Assembly (NCBI GenBank): GCA_036000105.1
Contig: DASYGE010000009.1
Coordinates: 1 to 64,000 of the forward strand
DNA length: 64,000 nucleotides
From: DASUBN01 sp036000105
Lineage (GTDB): Bacteria; Pseudomonadota; Gammaproteobacteria; Natronospirales; REEB76
Direction of reading: 5' to 3'
The notes under the pieces were generated by a model. That model did not search any database. It saw nothing but the letters and a program-made list of their open reading frames with translations, and was not told where the DNA came from. A program made the position numbers and the translations under genes. This document shows positions 50,924 to 58,999 of the stretch, one piece after another (the first letter of the stretch is position 1; every line of letters begins with the position of its first letter).

Positions 50924-53773
50924 ATGAGCGAATCACTGCAAGCACGTCTGGATACCACCCCCTTCTTCGGCGGCAACGCGCCTTACGTCGAAACCCTATA
51001 CGAGCAGTACCTGGCGGATCCGGCGTCGGTGTCTCAGGCCTGGCGGGAGTATTTCCAGAGACTGCAGGCAGGTAGTCGGGAAGTCCCGCGCGGTCCCATC
51101 GAAGCCGAACTCCTGGCTAATGTCCATGCACCGCGCGCGGTCGCTGCCCCAGGTGGCATGGACCCCACCGCCGCGGAGAAACAGGCGGCAGTCATCCGTC
51201 TCATCGGCGGTTATCGCGGCCGCGGACATCTCCACGCCAAGCTCGATCCTCTGAGTCTGACCCCGCTGCCTGAAGTCGCGGATCTGACCCTCGGCTTCCA
51301 TGGCCTGAGCGAATCGGACATGGACACGGTGTTCAGCACCGTGTCCCTCGCCGGCCCCGATCGCCGGCCCCTGCGCGACATCATGCAGATGTTGCAGCAG
51401 ACCTACTGCGGCACCATCGGTTTCGAGTTCTCCCATGTGAGCGATAGTGTCGAGCGCCTCTGGCTCAAGAGCCACATCGAGGGCAAGCGCATGCCGTTCC
51501 CTACCGATGAGCGTCTCGTCATCCTCAAGAACCTGACTGCGGCCGAGGGTCTCGAGAAATACCTGCACACCAAGTACGTGGGCCAGAAGCGTTTCTCGCT
51601 TGAGGGCGGCGATTCCCTCATGCCGCTGCTGCACGATGTGGTGCAGAAGGGCGGGGCTGCGGGCATCCAGGAGATCGTGGTGGGCATGGCCCATCGCGGC
51701 CGGCTCAACATGCTCATCAACCTGCTCGGCAAATCGCCCAAGGAACTGTTCCTGGAGTTCGAGGGCGTGCACGAGCACACCGACGGTTCCGGCGACGTGA
51801 AGTACCACATGGGCTTCTCGTCGGATATCAAGACTTCCGGCGGCAACGTGCATCTGGCCCTGGCTTTCAACCCCTCGCACCTGGAGATCGTGAACCCGGT
51901 GGTGGAGGGCTCCGTGCGCTCCCGCCAGGACCGCCGCGACGACGCCAAGGGCGAGAAGATACTGCCGGTGCTGGTGCACGGCGATGCCGCCTTCGCCGGC
52001 CAGGGCGTGAACATGGAGACCCTGCAGCTGTCCCAGACCCGCGGTTTCCGTACCGGCGGTACGCTGCACGTGGTGCTGAACAACCAGGTGGGGTTCACCA
52101 TCAGCAACCCCGAGGATGCGCGCTCCACGCCGTATTGCACCGACTTGGCCAAGATGCTCGAGGCGCCGGTGTTTCACGTGAACGGCGACGATCCCGAGGC
52201 GGTGATCTTCGTCACGCGCCTGGCCATGGATTACCGGCAGACTTTCCACAAGGACGTGTTCATCGACCTCGTGTGCTACCGGCGGCACGGCCACAACGAG
52301 GCGGATGAGCCTTCCGCGACCCAGCCGGTCATGTACCAGCACATCAAGGCCCACGCCACACCCCGTGCCCTGTATGCAGATTCCCTGGTACAGCAGGGCA
52401 TCATCAGCGCGCAGGCTGCCGCCGACCTTTCAGAGCAGTACCGCAGGGACCTAGATGCGGGCAAGCCGGTGGCACCGGACATCACCGCATACGTACGCAA
52501 CGAATACAGCGTTGACTGGTCGCGCTTCCAGAAGCGCATGCCCACTGAGGCGACCGATACCCGCCTGGACAAGGCCCGCCTCAAACCGCTCACCGACGGC
52601 ATGAACCGCGTGCCCGCGGACGTGGAACTGCATCCCCGCGTGGCGAAGATCTACGACGACCGGCGCAAGATGGCCGCAGGCCAATTGCCTATGGACTGGG
52701 GTTTCGCCGAGACCCTCGCTTATGCGAGCTTGCTGACCCAGGACTGCGCTGTGCGCCTCACCGGCCAGGACAGCGGTCGCGGCACCTTCTTCCACCGCCA
52801 TGCGGTGCTGCACAACCAGAAGGACGGCAGCACCTGGATTCCGTTGCAGCACCTGGTGCCGGATCAGAAGCGCATCACCATCACCGACTCGCTGCTCTCG
52901 GAAGAAGCGGTCATGGGTTTCGAATACGGCTACAGCACCGCCGATCCGGATGTGCTGGTCATCTGGGAAGGCCAGTTCGGCGACTTTGCCAACGGTGCCC
53001 AGGTGGTCATCGACCAGTTCATGGCAGCCGGCGAGGCCAAGTGGGGGCGCTTGTGCGGCCTCACCCTGTTCCTGCCCCACGGTTACGAAGGCCAGGGACC
53101 GGAGCATTCCTCGGCGCGCCTCGAGCGCTATCTGCAACTCTGCGCCGAGCACAACATGCAGGTGTGCGTGCCTTCCAACCCGGCGCAGATGTTCCACATG
53201 CTGCGTCGCCAGGCCCTGCGCCCCTTCAGGAAGCCCCTGGCAGTCATGACCCCTAAGAGCCTCCTGCGCCACAAACTTTCGGTATCCACGCTGGCCGATC
53301 TCACCCAGGGCAGCTTCAAGCTCCTGATCCCCGAGACCGACGACATCAAGGCGGCCAAGGTGGAGCGCGTGGTGTTCTGCGCCGGTAAGGTGTACTACGA
53401 TCTGGTGGAAGCGCGCCGCGCCGCCCAGGTGGACGATGTGGCCATCGTGCGCATCGAGCAGCTGTATCCCTTCCCGCAGTCAGAATACGCCGAGGTCATC
53501 AACGGCTATCCCAACGCCCGCGAGATCGTCTGGTGCCAGGAGGAACCCGGCAACCAGGGTGCGTGGTACCAGATCCGTCATCGCCTGCAGGAGCCCCTGA
53601 AGCAGAAGCACATGCTGAGCTATGCCGGCCGTGCGCCCTCGGCTTCCACTGCTGCAGGCTATATGGAGCTGCATGTCCAACAGCAGAAACAGCTGATACA
53701 GGACGCGCTCGGCACGGCCGAAGCGAAACAGGGCGCCGCAGCGAAGACACGGCCCAGCCTGATAAAATCGTGA
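50924..53773 (+). CDS. sucA: 2-oxoglutarate dehydrogenase E1 component
   Basis: 949 residues, standard length. N-terminal 'NAPYVETLYEQYLADPASVS' is the E1o-specific segment that binds E2. The thiamine-diphosphate domain contains 'GMAHRGRLNMLINLLGKSPK', 'HLALAFNPSHLEIVNPVVEG' and 'VLVHGDAAFAGQGVNMETLQ'. The transketolase-like domain has 'WEGQFGDFANGAQVVIDQF'. It decarboxylates 2-oxoglutarate and transfers the succinyl group to E2 lipoate in the TCA cycle. First gene of sucA-sucB-lpdA. The Shine-Dalgarno before ATG 50924 is weak. It is unrelated to the oxygenase cluster by family, although it consumes the same co-substrate. Confidence 0.97.
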   Translation: MSESLQARLDTTPFFGGNAPYVETLYEQYLADPASVSQAWREYFQRLQAGSREVPRGPIEAELLANVHAPRAVAAPGGMDPTAAEKQAAVIRLIGGYRGRGHLHAKLDPLSLTPLPEVADLTLGFHGLSESDMDTVFSTVSLAGPDRRPLRDIMQMLQQTYCGTIGFEFSHVSDSVERLWLKSHIEGKRMPFPTDERLVILKNLTAAEGLEKYLHTKYVGQKRFSLEGGDSLMPLLHDVVQKGGAAGIQEIVVGMAHRGRLNMLINLLGKSPKELFLEFEGVHEHTDGSGDVKYHMGFSSDIKTSGGNVHLALAFNPSHLEIVNPVVEGSVRSRQDRRDDAKGEKILPVLVHGDAAFAGQGVNMETLQLSQTRGFRTGGTLHVVLNNQVGFTISNPEDARSTPYCTDLAKMLEAPVFHVNGDDPEAVIFVTRLAMDYRQTFHKDVFIDLVCYRRHGHNEADEPSATQPVMYQHIKAHATPRALYADSLVQQGIISAQAAADLSEQYRRDLDAGKPVAPDITAYVRNEYSVDWSRFQKRMPTEATDTRLDKARLKPLTDGMNRVPADVELHPRVAKIYDDRRKMAAGQLPMDWGFAETLAYASLLTQDCAVRLTGQDSGRGTFFHRHAVLHNQKDGSTWIPLQHLVPDQKRITITDSLLSEEAVMGFEYGYSTADPDVLVIWEGQFGDFANGAQVVIDQFMAAGEAKWGRLCGLTLFLPHGYEGQGPEHSSARLERYLQLCAEHNMQVCVPSNPAQMFHMLRRQALRPFRKPLAVMTPKSLLRHKLSVSTLADLTQGSFKLLIPETDDIKAAKVERVVFCAGKVYYDLVEARRAAQVDDVAIVRIEQLYPFPQSEYAEVINGYPNAREIVWCQEEPGNQGAWYQIRHRLQEPLKQKHMLSYAGRAPSASTAAGYMELHVQQQKQLIQDALGTAEAKQGAAAKTRPSLIKS

Positions 53774-53796
53774 GTGGCCTCGCCAGTACGAGGGTC

Positions 53797-53910
53797 TGCG
53801 TCACAGGATGTGACGCACGCGAACACCGCTTAAGCGGTGTTCGGCGGAGGCGAGTCCGGACAGGTGCCGGACTCGCCGAGTACGCGAAAGCACATGATGT
53901 GCTTTCGCGT
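53797..53910 (+). repeat. array of four perfect hairpins in the sucA-sucB gap
   Basis: Four successive inverted repeats fill the gap. The first is a 9-bp stem, 53797-53805 with 53809-53817. The second is a 22-bp palindrome at 53821-53842 (GAACACCGCTT and its complement). The third is an 11-bp stem, 53849-53859 with 53867-53877. The fourth is a 14-bp stem, 53882-53895 with 53897-53910. The last is followed by TATAAAAAC rather than a T tract. sucB starts 24 bp later. This may be an mRNA-stability or processing region, or clustered REP-like units. Confidence 0.8.
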
Positions 53911-53933
53911 TATAAAAACATTATGGAGATGGC

Positions 53934-55175
53934 ATGAGCATCGAAGTCAAAGTCCCGCAGCTTCCCGAATCCGTACAGGATGCGACCCTCGTCAACTGGC
54001 ACAAGAAAGCCGGTGACGCGGTGAACCGCGATGAGAACCTGGTGGACATCGAGACCGACAAGGTGGTGCTGGAAGTGCCGGCGCCGGTATCCGGCGTGTT
54101 GAAGGAGATCCGCGTCAAGGACGGCACCACTGTGGGCGCCGGCCAGGTGATCGCCATCCTGGAGGAGGGCGCCGCTGCCGCGCCCGCCGTACCGAAGAGC
54201 GAGTCGAAGCCTGCGCCGGCCCAGCCGGTTGCTCCCGCACCGCAGGCCGCTGCTCCGGCGGCTCAGGCTGCGGGTGGCGACATGCCTCTAAGCCCCTCCG
54301 TACGCCGACTCGTAGAAGAGAACAAGCTGGACCCTTCCCAGATCAAGGGCAGCGCCCGGGATGGACGCCTCACCAAGGGCGACGTGCTGGATTACATGAC
54401 CAAGCGCGGCTCCGAACCCACGGCCCCGTCCCTGACGGCGCCTGCTGCGCCCGCTGTGCGCGGGTCTTTCGTCGGCCGCCAGGACCGCCGCGTGCCCATG
54501 ACGCGCATGCGCGCGCGTATCGCGGAACGCCTCTCGGAGTCCCAGGCTTCCACCGTCATGCTCACTTCGTTCAACGAAGTGGACCTGACCGAAGTGATGG
54601 CCCTGCGCAGCCGCTACAAGGACAAGTTCGAGAAGGAGCACGGCGCTAAGCTGGGCTTCATGTCGTTCTTCGTGAAGGCCGCCGTGGAGGCTCTCAAGAA
54701 GTACCCGGTGGTGAACGCCTCGGTGGAAGGCAATGACATCGTCTATCACGATTATTGGGATGTCAGCGTGGCCGTCTCCACGCCCCGTGGCCTCGTGACG
54801 CCGGTGCTGCGTGATGCGGACCAGATGAGCTTCGCCGACGTCGAGAAGACCCTGGTGGATATGGCGGTACGTGCGCGGGACGGCAAGATCAGCATCGAAG
54901 AGCTGACCGGCGGCACCTTCACCATCACCAACGGTGGGGTGTTCGGCTCGCTGTTCTCCACGCCCATCATCAACCCGCCCCAGAGCGCCATCCTCGGCAT
55001 GCACGCCATCAAGGAGCGTCCGGTGGTGGTGGACGGGCAGGTGGTGGCGCGGCCCATGATGTACATCGCGTTGACCTATGACCATCGCATCGTCGACGGC
55101 AAAGAAGCGGTGCTGACGCTGGTTTCCATCAAAGAATCCCTGGAAGACCCGGCCCGCCTAGTCCTTCAAGTCTAG
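53934..55175 (+). CDS. sucB: 2-oxoglutarate dehydrogenase E2 (dihydrolipoyl succinyltransferase)
   Basis: 413 residues. The lipoyl domain (~2-76) has the modified lysine in VDIETDKVVLEVPAP. An Ala/Pro linker follows, then the E3/E1-binding domain (~118-153, 'LSPSVRRLVEENKLDPSQIK'). The catalytic domain ends with active-site 'LTYDHRIVDGKEAV' (His, Asp). It moves succinyl from lipoate to CoA and forms the core of the complex. GGAG precedes ATG 53934. The stop codon TAG (55173-55175) overlaps the left arm of a large palindrome filling the next gap. Confidence 0.97.
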   Translation: MSIEVKVPQLPESVQDATLVNWHKKAGDAVNRDENLVDIETDKVVLEVPAPVSGVLKEIRVKDGTTVGAGQVIAILEEGAAAAPAVPKSESKPAPAQPVAPAPQAAAPAAQAAGGDMPLSPSVRRLVEENKLDPSQIKGSARDGRLTKGDVLDYMTKRGSEPTAPSLTAPAAPAVRGSFVGRQDRRVPMTRMRARIAERLSESQASTVMLTSFNEVDLTEVMALRSRYKDKFEKEHGAKLGFMSFFVKAAVEALKKYPVVNASVEGNDIVYHDYWDVSVAVSTPRGLVTPVLRDADQMSFADVEKTLVDMAVRARDGKISIEELTGGTFTITNGGVFGSLFSTPIINPPQSAILGMHAIKERPVVVDGQVVARPMMYIALTYDHRIVDGKEAVLTLVSIKESLEDPARLVLQV

Positions 55176-55304
55176 GTTGAAAATGCGTCTTTTGCCTCAA
55201 TACTTTGTTGCGACGCTTTCTCCGGTGCTCATTGACTATCTGTCAACTGCGCTCCTCGAAAGCGCCGCGCCTCGTCTTGAGGCAAAATCCGCTATTTTCA
55301 ACCT
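55174..55304. repeat. nested 131-bp inverted repeat (MITE-like) between sucB and lpdA
   Basis: The outer arms are AGGTTGAAAAT (55174-55184) with ATTTTCAACCT (55294-55304), a perfect 11 bp. The second arms are TTTTGCCTCAA (55190-55200) with TTGAGGCAAAA (55277-55287), also 11 bp. The third arms are GCGACGCTTTC (55210-55220) with GAAAGCGCCGC (55258-55268), 10 of 11. The inner stem is TTGAC (55232-55236) with GTCAA (55242-55246). The unit folds end to end. No target-site duplication is evident. Confidence 0.8.
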
Positions 55305-55339
55305 TATCATTTGACCATTCAGCAATTTAGGAAGCAGAC

Positions 55340-56773
55340 ATGAGCCAGTCATTTGATGTCGTCGTCATCGGCGGCGGCCCTGCGGGCTACGTAGCCGCCA
55401 TCCGCGCCGCCCAGAACGGTCTCAAGACCGCCTGCGTGGACAACTGGAAGAACCAGGACGGCAAGCACGCCTTCGGCGGCACCTGCCTGAACGCGGGCTG
55501 CATCCCCTCCAAGGCTCTGTTGGAATCCTCCGAGATGTACCACAAGGCGAGCCATGAGTTCGCCGCCCACGGTATCAAGACCGGTGCCGTGAGCATGGAC
55601 ATCACCGCCATGCAGGCCCGCAAGAGCAAGATCACCGTGAGCCTCACGGGCGGCATCGCCCAGCTCTTTAAGTCCAACAATGTGACCGGCATCCGCGGCA
55701 CCGGCCGCCTGCTCAAAGGCAACAAGGTGGAGGTCACGGACTTCGACGACCCGAAGAAGAAAGAAGTCATCGAAGCCAAGCACGTGATCCTGGCGGCGGG
55801 CTCCGAGCCCGTGGAACTCAAGATCGCGCCTTTTGACCGTAAGGACATCGTGGATTCCTGGGGCGCCCTGGATTTCACCGAGGTGCCGAAGCGGCTCGGC
55901 GTCATCGGCGGCGGCGTCATCGGGCTGGAACTCGGCAGCGTCTGGCATCGCCTGGGAGCCCAGGTCACCATCCTCGAAGCCATGGATAACTTCCTGTTCA
56001 TGGCCGACCAGCAGGTGGCCAAGGACGCGGAACGCCAGTTCCGCAAGCAGGGTCTGGACATCCGCCTGGGTGCGAAGGTGAGCGGCGCGGAGAAGGGCAA
56101 GTCCGGCATCAGCGTCAGCTACGATGGCAAGGACGGCAAGCAGAAGATCGAAGTGGACAAGCTCATCGTGGCGGTGGGCCGCCGTCCGGCCACGAGGAAC
56201 CTGCTGGAAGATGGCACCGGTGTCGCCCTGGACGAGCGTGGCTTCATCAAGGTGGACCACGAATGCCGCACCGGCGCCAAGGACATCTGGGCCGTGGGCG
56301 ACTGCGTGCGCGGACCCATGCTGGCCCACAAGGGCTCCGAAGAAGGCGTGATGGTGGCAGATCTGATCGCAGGTAAGGTTTCAGAGATGAATTACGACGT
56401 GATCCCCTCGGTCATCTACACCTGGCCCGAGATCGCTTGGGTGGGCAAGACCGAAGAGGAACTGAAGAAGAAAGGCGTGCGCTACAAGACCGGCAGCTTC
56501 CCCTTCGCCGCCAACGGTCGTGCCAAGGCCATGGAAGCCGCATCCGGCATGGTGAAGATGCTGGCCCATGCGGACAACGACGAGATCCTGGGAGTGCACA
56601 TCGTGGGGCCCATGGCTTCCGAGATGATCGCCGAAGCGGTGGTGGCTATGGAGTTCCGGGCTAGCGCCGAGGACCTGCAGCGTACCATCCATGCCCATCC
56701 GACCCTGTCGGAGTCCATGCATGAAGCCTCGCTCTCCGTCGATAAGCGCGCGATCCACGCTATCAATAAATGA
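55340..56773 (+). CDS. lpdA: dihydrolipoyl dehydrogenase (E3)
   Basis: 477 residues. FAD motif VVVIGGGPAGYVAAIRAAQNG at the N terminus. The redox disulfide is in GGTCLNAGCIPSKALL (C-x4-C) and the NAD domain has 'LGVIGGGVIGLELGSVWHRL'. The FAD segment is 'DIWAVGDCVRGPMLAHKGSE', and the C-terminal catalytic His-Glu pair is in HAHPTLSESMHEA. It reoxidises dihydrolipoate of E2 with NAD+. Last gene of the 2-oxoglutarate dehydrogenase operon, ended by a strong terminator at 56799-56825. RBS (AGGAAG) before ATG 55340. Confidence 0.97.
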   Translation: MSQSFDVVVIGGGPAGYVAAIRAAQNGLKTACVDNWKNQDGKHAFGGTCLNAGCIPSKALLESSEMYHKASHEFAAHGIKTGAVSMDITAMQARKSKITVSLTGGIAQLFKSNNVTGIRGTGRLLKGNKVEVTDFDDPKKKEVIEAKHVILAAGSEPVELKIAPFDRKDIVDSWGALDFTEVPKRLGVIGGGVIGLELGSVWHRLGAQVTILEAMDNFLFMADQQVAKDAERQFRKQGLDIRLGAKVSGAEKGKSGISVSYDGKDGKQKIEVDKLIVAVGRRPATRNLLEDGTGVALDERGFIKVDHECRTGAKDIWAVGDCVRGPMLAHKGSEEGVMVADLIAGKVSEMNYDVIPSVIYTWPEIAWVGKTEEELKKKGVRYKTGSFPFAANGRAKAMEAASGMVKMLAHADNDEILGVHIVGPMASEMIAEAVVAMEFRASAEDLQRTIHAHPTLSESMHEASLSVDKRAIHAINK

Positions 56774-56798
56774 ACATAAGCCGACATGACTGATTCAA

Positions 56799-56825
56799 GA
56801 AAGCGCCGTGAGGCGCTTTCTTTTT
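56799..56825 (+). terminator. Rho-independent terminator of the suc-lpd operon
   Basis: GAAAGCGCC (56799-56807), loop GTGA, GGCGCTTTC (56812-56820), TTTTT (56821-56825). Perfect 9-bp stem. Confidence 0.92.
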
Positions 56826-56864
56826 ATTGCCTCCCGACAAGCGGCAGAGTAGGGTGAATCGGCC

Positions 56865-57923
56865 ATGCGCAAGCCCCTACGTGCAAGTTTCTTCCTCTTC
56901 GCCTGCCTGACTGCGTTCGCCAGTGCTGCCGCGGTGCCGGATCACGCGGTGGCCTTCATCTACCACCGCTTCGGGGACGACCGCTATCCCAGCACCAACA
57001 CCCGCATGGATCAGTTCCGCGCCCAGCTGGACTGGTTGGCGGCGAACCACTACGAAGTCTGGCCCCTGCCGCGCATCGTGGAATACCTGCAAGCCGGTAA
57101 GCCCATACCCGATCACGTAGTCGCCATCACCGTGGATGATGCCTTCCAGTCCTTCTATGAACATGCCTATCCACTCCTCAAGGCCCGCGGTTGGCCGTTC
57201 ACCATCTTCGTCAGCACGGGTTCCGTGGACGCGAAATCTTCAGACTTCATGACCTGGGATGAGATGCGCGAGATGCAGAAGAACGGTGCGAACTATGCTG
57301 ACCACACCGTGGACCACGGCCATCTCCCGTTCCGCCTGCATGGTGAGACGGACATGGCTTGGGCGGATCGGGTGCGCGCAGACATCGAGGATGCCCAGGC
57401 GCGTTTGCAGACGGAGTTGGGTAAAGACGTTAACTCAAACCCCAAGCTCTTCGCATACCCCTATGGCGAATTCACTGACGAAGTGGCGAAGCTGGTGAAC
57501 GGCTTGGGTTATACCGCTTTCGGCCAGCAAGCGGGAGTGATGAGTGCGCCGCTGGATCCTCGCGCGCTACCGCGCTTTCCTATCGATGAACATTATGGAG
57601 ACGTGCAGGGCTTCGCCCTGCGGGCCGCAGCACTGCCGTTGCCCATCAAGTCACTCAGCCCCTGGGATCCACAGCTGGGTCATGAGAATCCACCGCGGCT
57701 GGAGATAGATCTGGAACCGGGTGCTGTACCGCCGGAGTCGCTGCACTGCTTTCTGAACGGACCACCCATGCAGATCACGTGGCTGGATGCGGACAAGACC
57801 CGGTTCACTCTGAAGGCCGATACGGCCATCCCCGAAGGACGTGGACGCTATAACTGCACGGCTTTGGTGAAGGGAAGGTATTACTGGTATAGCCATATGT
57901 GGCTACTGGCGCCACCGAGCTGA
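56865..57923 (+). CDS. secreted polysaccharide deacetylase family protein
   Basis: 352 residues with signal peptide (MRKPLRASFFLFACLTAFAS...). The NodB-homology domain shows motif 1 AITVDDAFQSFYEHA (TxDD) and motif 2 DHTVDHGHL (H-x3-H, metal site). 'HRFGDDRYPSTNTRMDQFRA' is the usual N-terminal strand of this family (as in PgaB/IcaB-like). The C-terminal ~100 residues form a separate beta domain. It probably removes acetyl groups from an N-acetylated polysaccharide or peptidoglycan in the periplasm. It is transcribed after the lpdA terminator and stands alone. Substrate cannot be assigned. Confidence 0.85.
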   Translation: MRKPLRASFFLFACLTAFASAAAVPDHAVAFIYHRFGDDRYPSTNTRMDQFRAQLDWLAANHYEVWPLPRIVEYLQAGKPIPDHVVAITVDDAFQSFYEHAYPLLKARGWPFTIFVSTGSVDAKSSDFMTWDEMREMQKNGANYADHTVDHGHLPFRLHGETDMAWADRVRADIEDAQARLQTELGKDVNSNPKLFAYPYGEFTDEVAKLVNGLGYTAFGQQAGVMSAPLDPRALPRFPIDEHYGDVQGFALRAAALPLPIKSLSPWDPQLGHENPPRLEIDLEPGAVPPESLHCFLNGPPMQITWLDADKTRFTLKADTAIPEGRGRYNCTALVKGRYYWYSHMWLLAPPS

Positions 57924-57939
57924 ACGGAACAGAAGAGCC

Positions 57940-58914
57940 TTATTGCTCGAGGGAAGTGAGGGACAGGCTGCCCAGCTTGTCCAGTTCGCTGCTGTGCAGC
58001 ATGGTGCGGATGTCGTTCACGTATATGTCGCCGGCAGTGGAGTAGCGGTCCAGGGCGCCCGCCAGTTCAAAGGGGTCCAGGGGTTTGCCGGCGGCGCGCA
58101 TGTCGGCCCGCAGGTCGCGGAAATCCGTGTAAGCGAAACCGATGTCTATGTTGTGCAGGTAGGCGCGCACCGAGGCTTCGATATCCGGATAGACCCGCAC
58201 CAGGTGGGTGGCGTCATCCGGCCGGTTCAGCGGCACCGAACCCGCATCTTCGTTCCAGGTCCAGATGCCGAACAGGTTGTTGGACTCGAGCGCGAAGCGT
58301 GAGGTGCCCCAGCCGCTCTCCTGGGCCGCTTGGGCCAGCACCAGGGACACAGGCACCACGTCCACGCGCCGCAGCAGAGTATCCCGCACCTTCGGATCGT
58401 TGAGGTCCCCGTCCACCCGATAACGGTCTGCGATGCGCCCCACTTCCTGGCCGGCGTCGCTATGCAGATCCACCGCGCCCTGGCCGAACTGTTCCAGCAG
58501 GAACACCCGCTCGTTCCAGATACGGCCGTTCTCAACGAGCACGATGGGCAAAAGCGCCCTGTAGAAGACGGTCTTCTTCTGATCCTTGTCCAGGGTGTCC
58601 AGGCCGTAGGGCAGGCTCTGGATGGCGTAGGGCGGTACGTTGTCCTGGGGCGGCCAGGCGTAGTCCTCGCTGGAGAAGATGTTCTTCAGCGCCTCGGCGG
58701 AGGGGGGCTGGATGGGGATGAGTTCCACGCTGTTGGCGGCCGGTGCCTGGTTCACCCGGGCATGGCGGTATTGGCGGCTGATGACGCCGGCCACCGTCAG
58801 GGGCAGCAAGGCCAGGAGGGCGTAACCCAAGCCACGGCCGAAACGGGCCAGCTTCGATGGGGCGCGCCTTTGTGGGGCCCGTCCTGACGGGCGCTTTTTT
58901 CTGGTGGAACGCAT
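57940..58914 (-). CDS. Bax-like glucosaminidase-domain protein
   Basis: 324 residues. A basic N terminus (KKRPSGRAPQRRAPSK) and one TM anchor (GLGYALLALLPLTVAGVI) lead to a periplasmic domain. The catalytic domain matches the Bax/glucosaminidase family: 'VPVSLVLAQAAQESGWGTSR' with the candidate catalytic Glu, 'FALESNNLFGIWTWNE' and 'VRAYLHNIDIGFAYTDFRDL'. Members cleave peptidoglycan glycan strands. It is convergent with the deacetylase gene (16 bp apart) and downstream of relA on the same strand. Inner-membrane anchored, acting in the periplasm. Confidence 0.88.
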   Translation of the reverse strand: MRSTRKKRPSGRAPQRRAPSKLARFGRGLGYALLALLPLTVAGVISRQYRHARVNQAPAANSVELIPIQPPSAEALKNIFSSEDYAWPPQDNVPPYAIQSLPYGLDTLDKDQKKTVFYRALLPIVLVENGRIWNERVFLLEQFGQGAVDLHSDAGQEVGRIADRYRVDGDLNDPKVRDTLLRRVDVVPVSLVLAQAAQESGWGTSRFALESNNLFGIWTWNEDAGSVPLNRPDDATHLVRVYPDIEASVRAYLHNIDIGFAYTDFRDLRADMRAAGKPLDPFELAGALDRYSTAGDIYVNDIRTMLHSSELDKLGSLSLTSLEQ

Positions 58915-58999
58915 GGGCGCAATGTATTACAGCGGGGGGTCGGAGCCAAGGGCGGCGCCCTGCCTACAGCAACCGCGCCGGTCCCCTACATGGCGCTGG

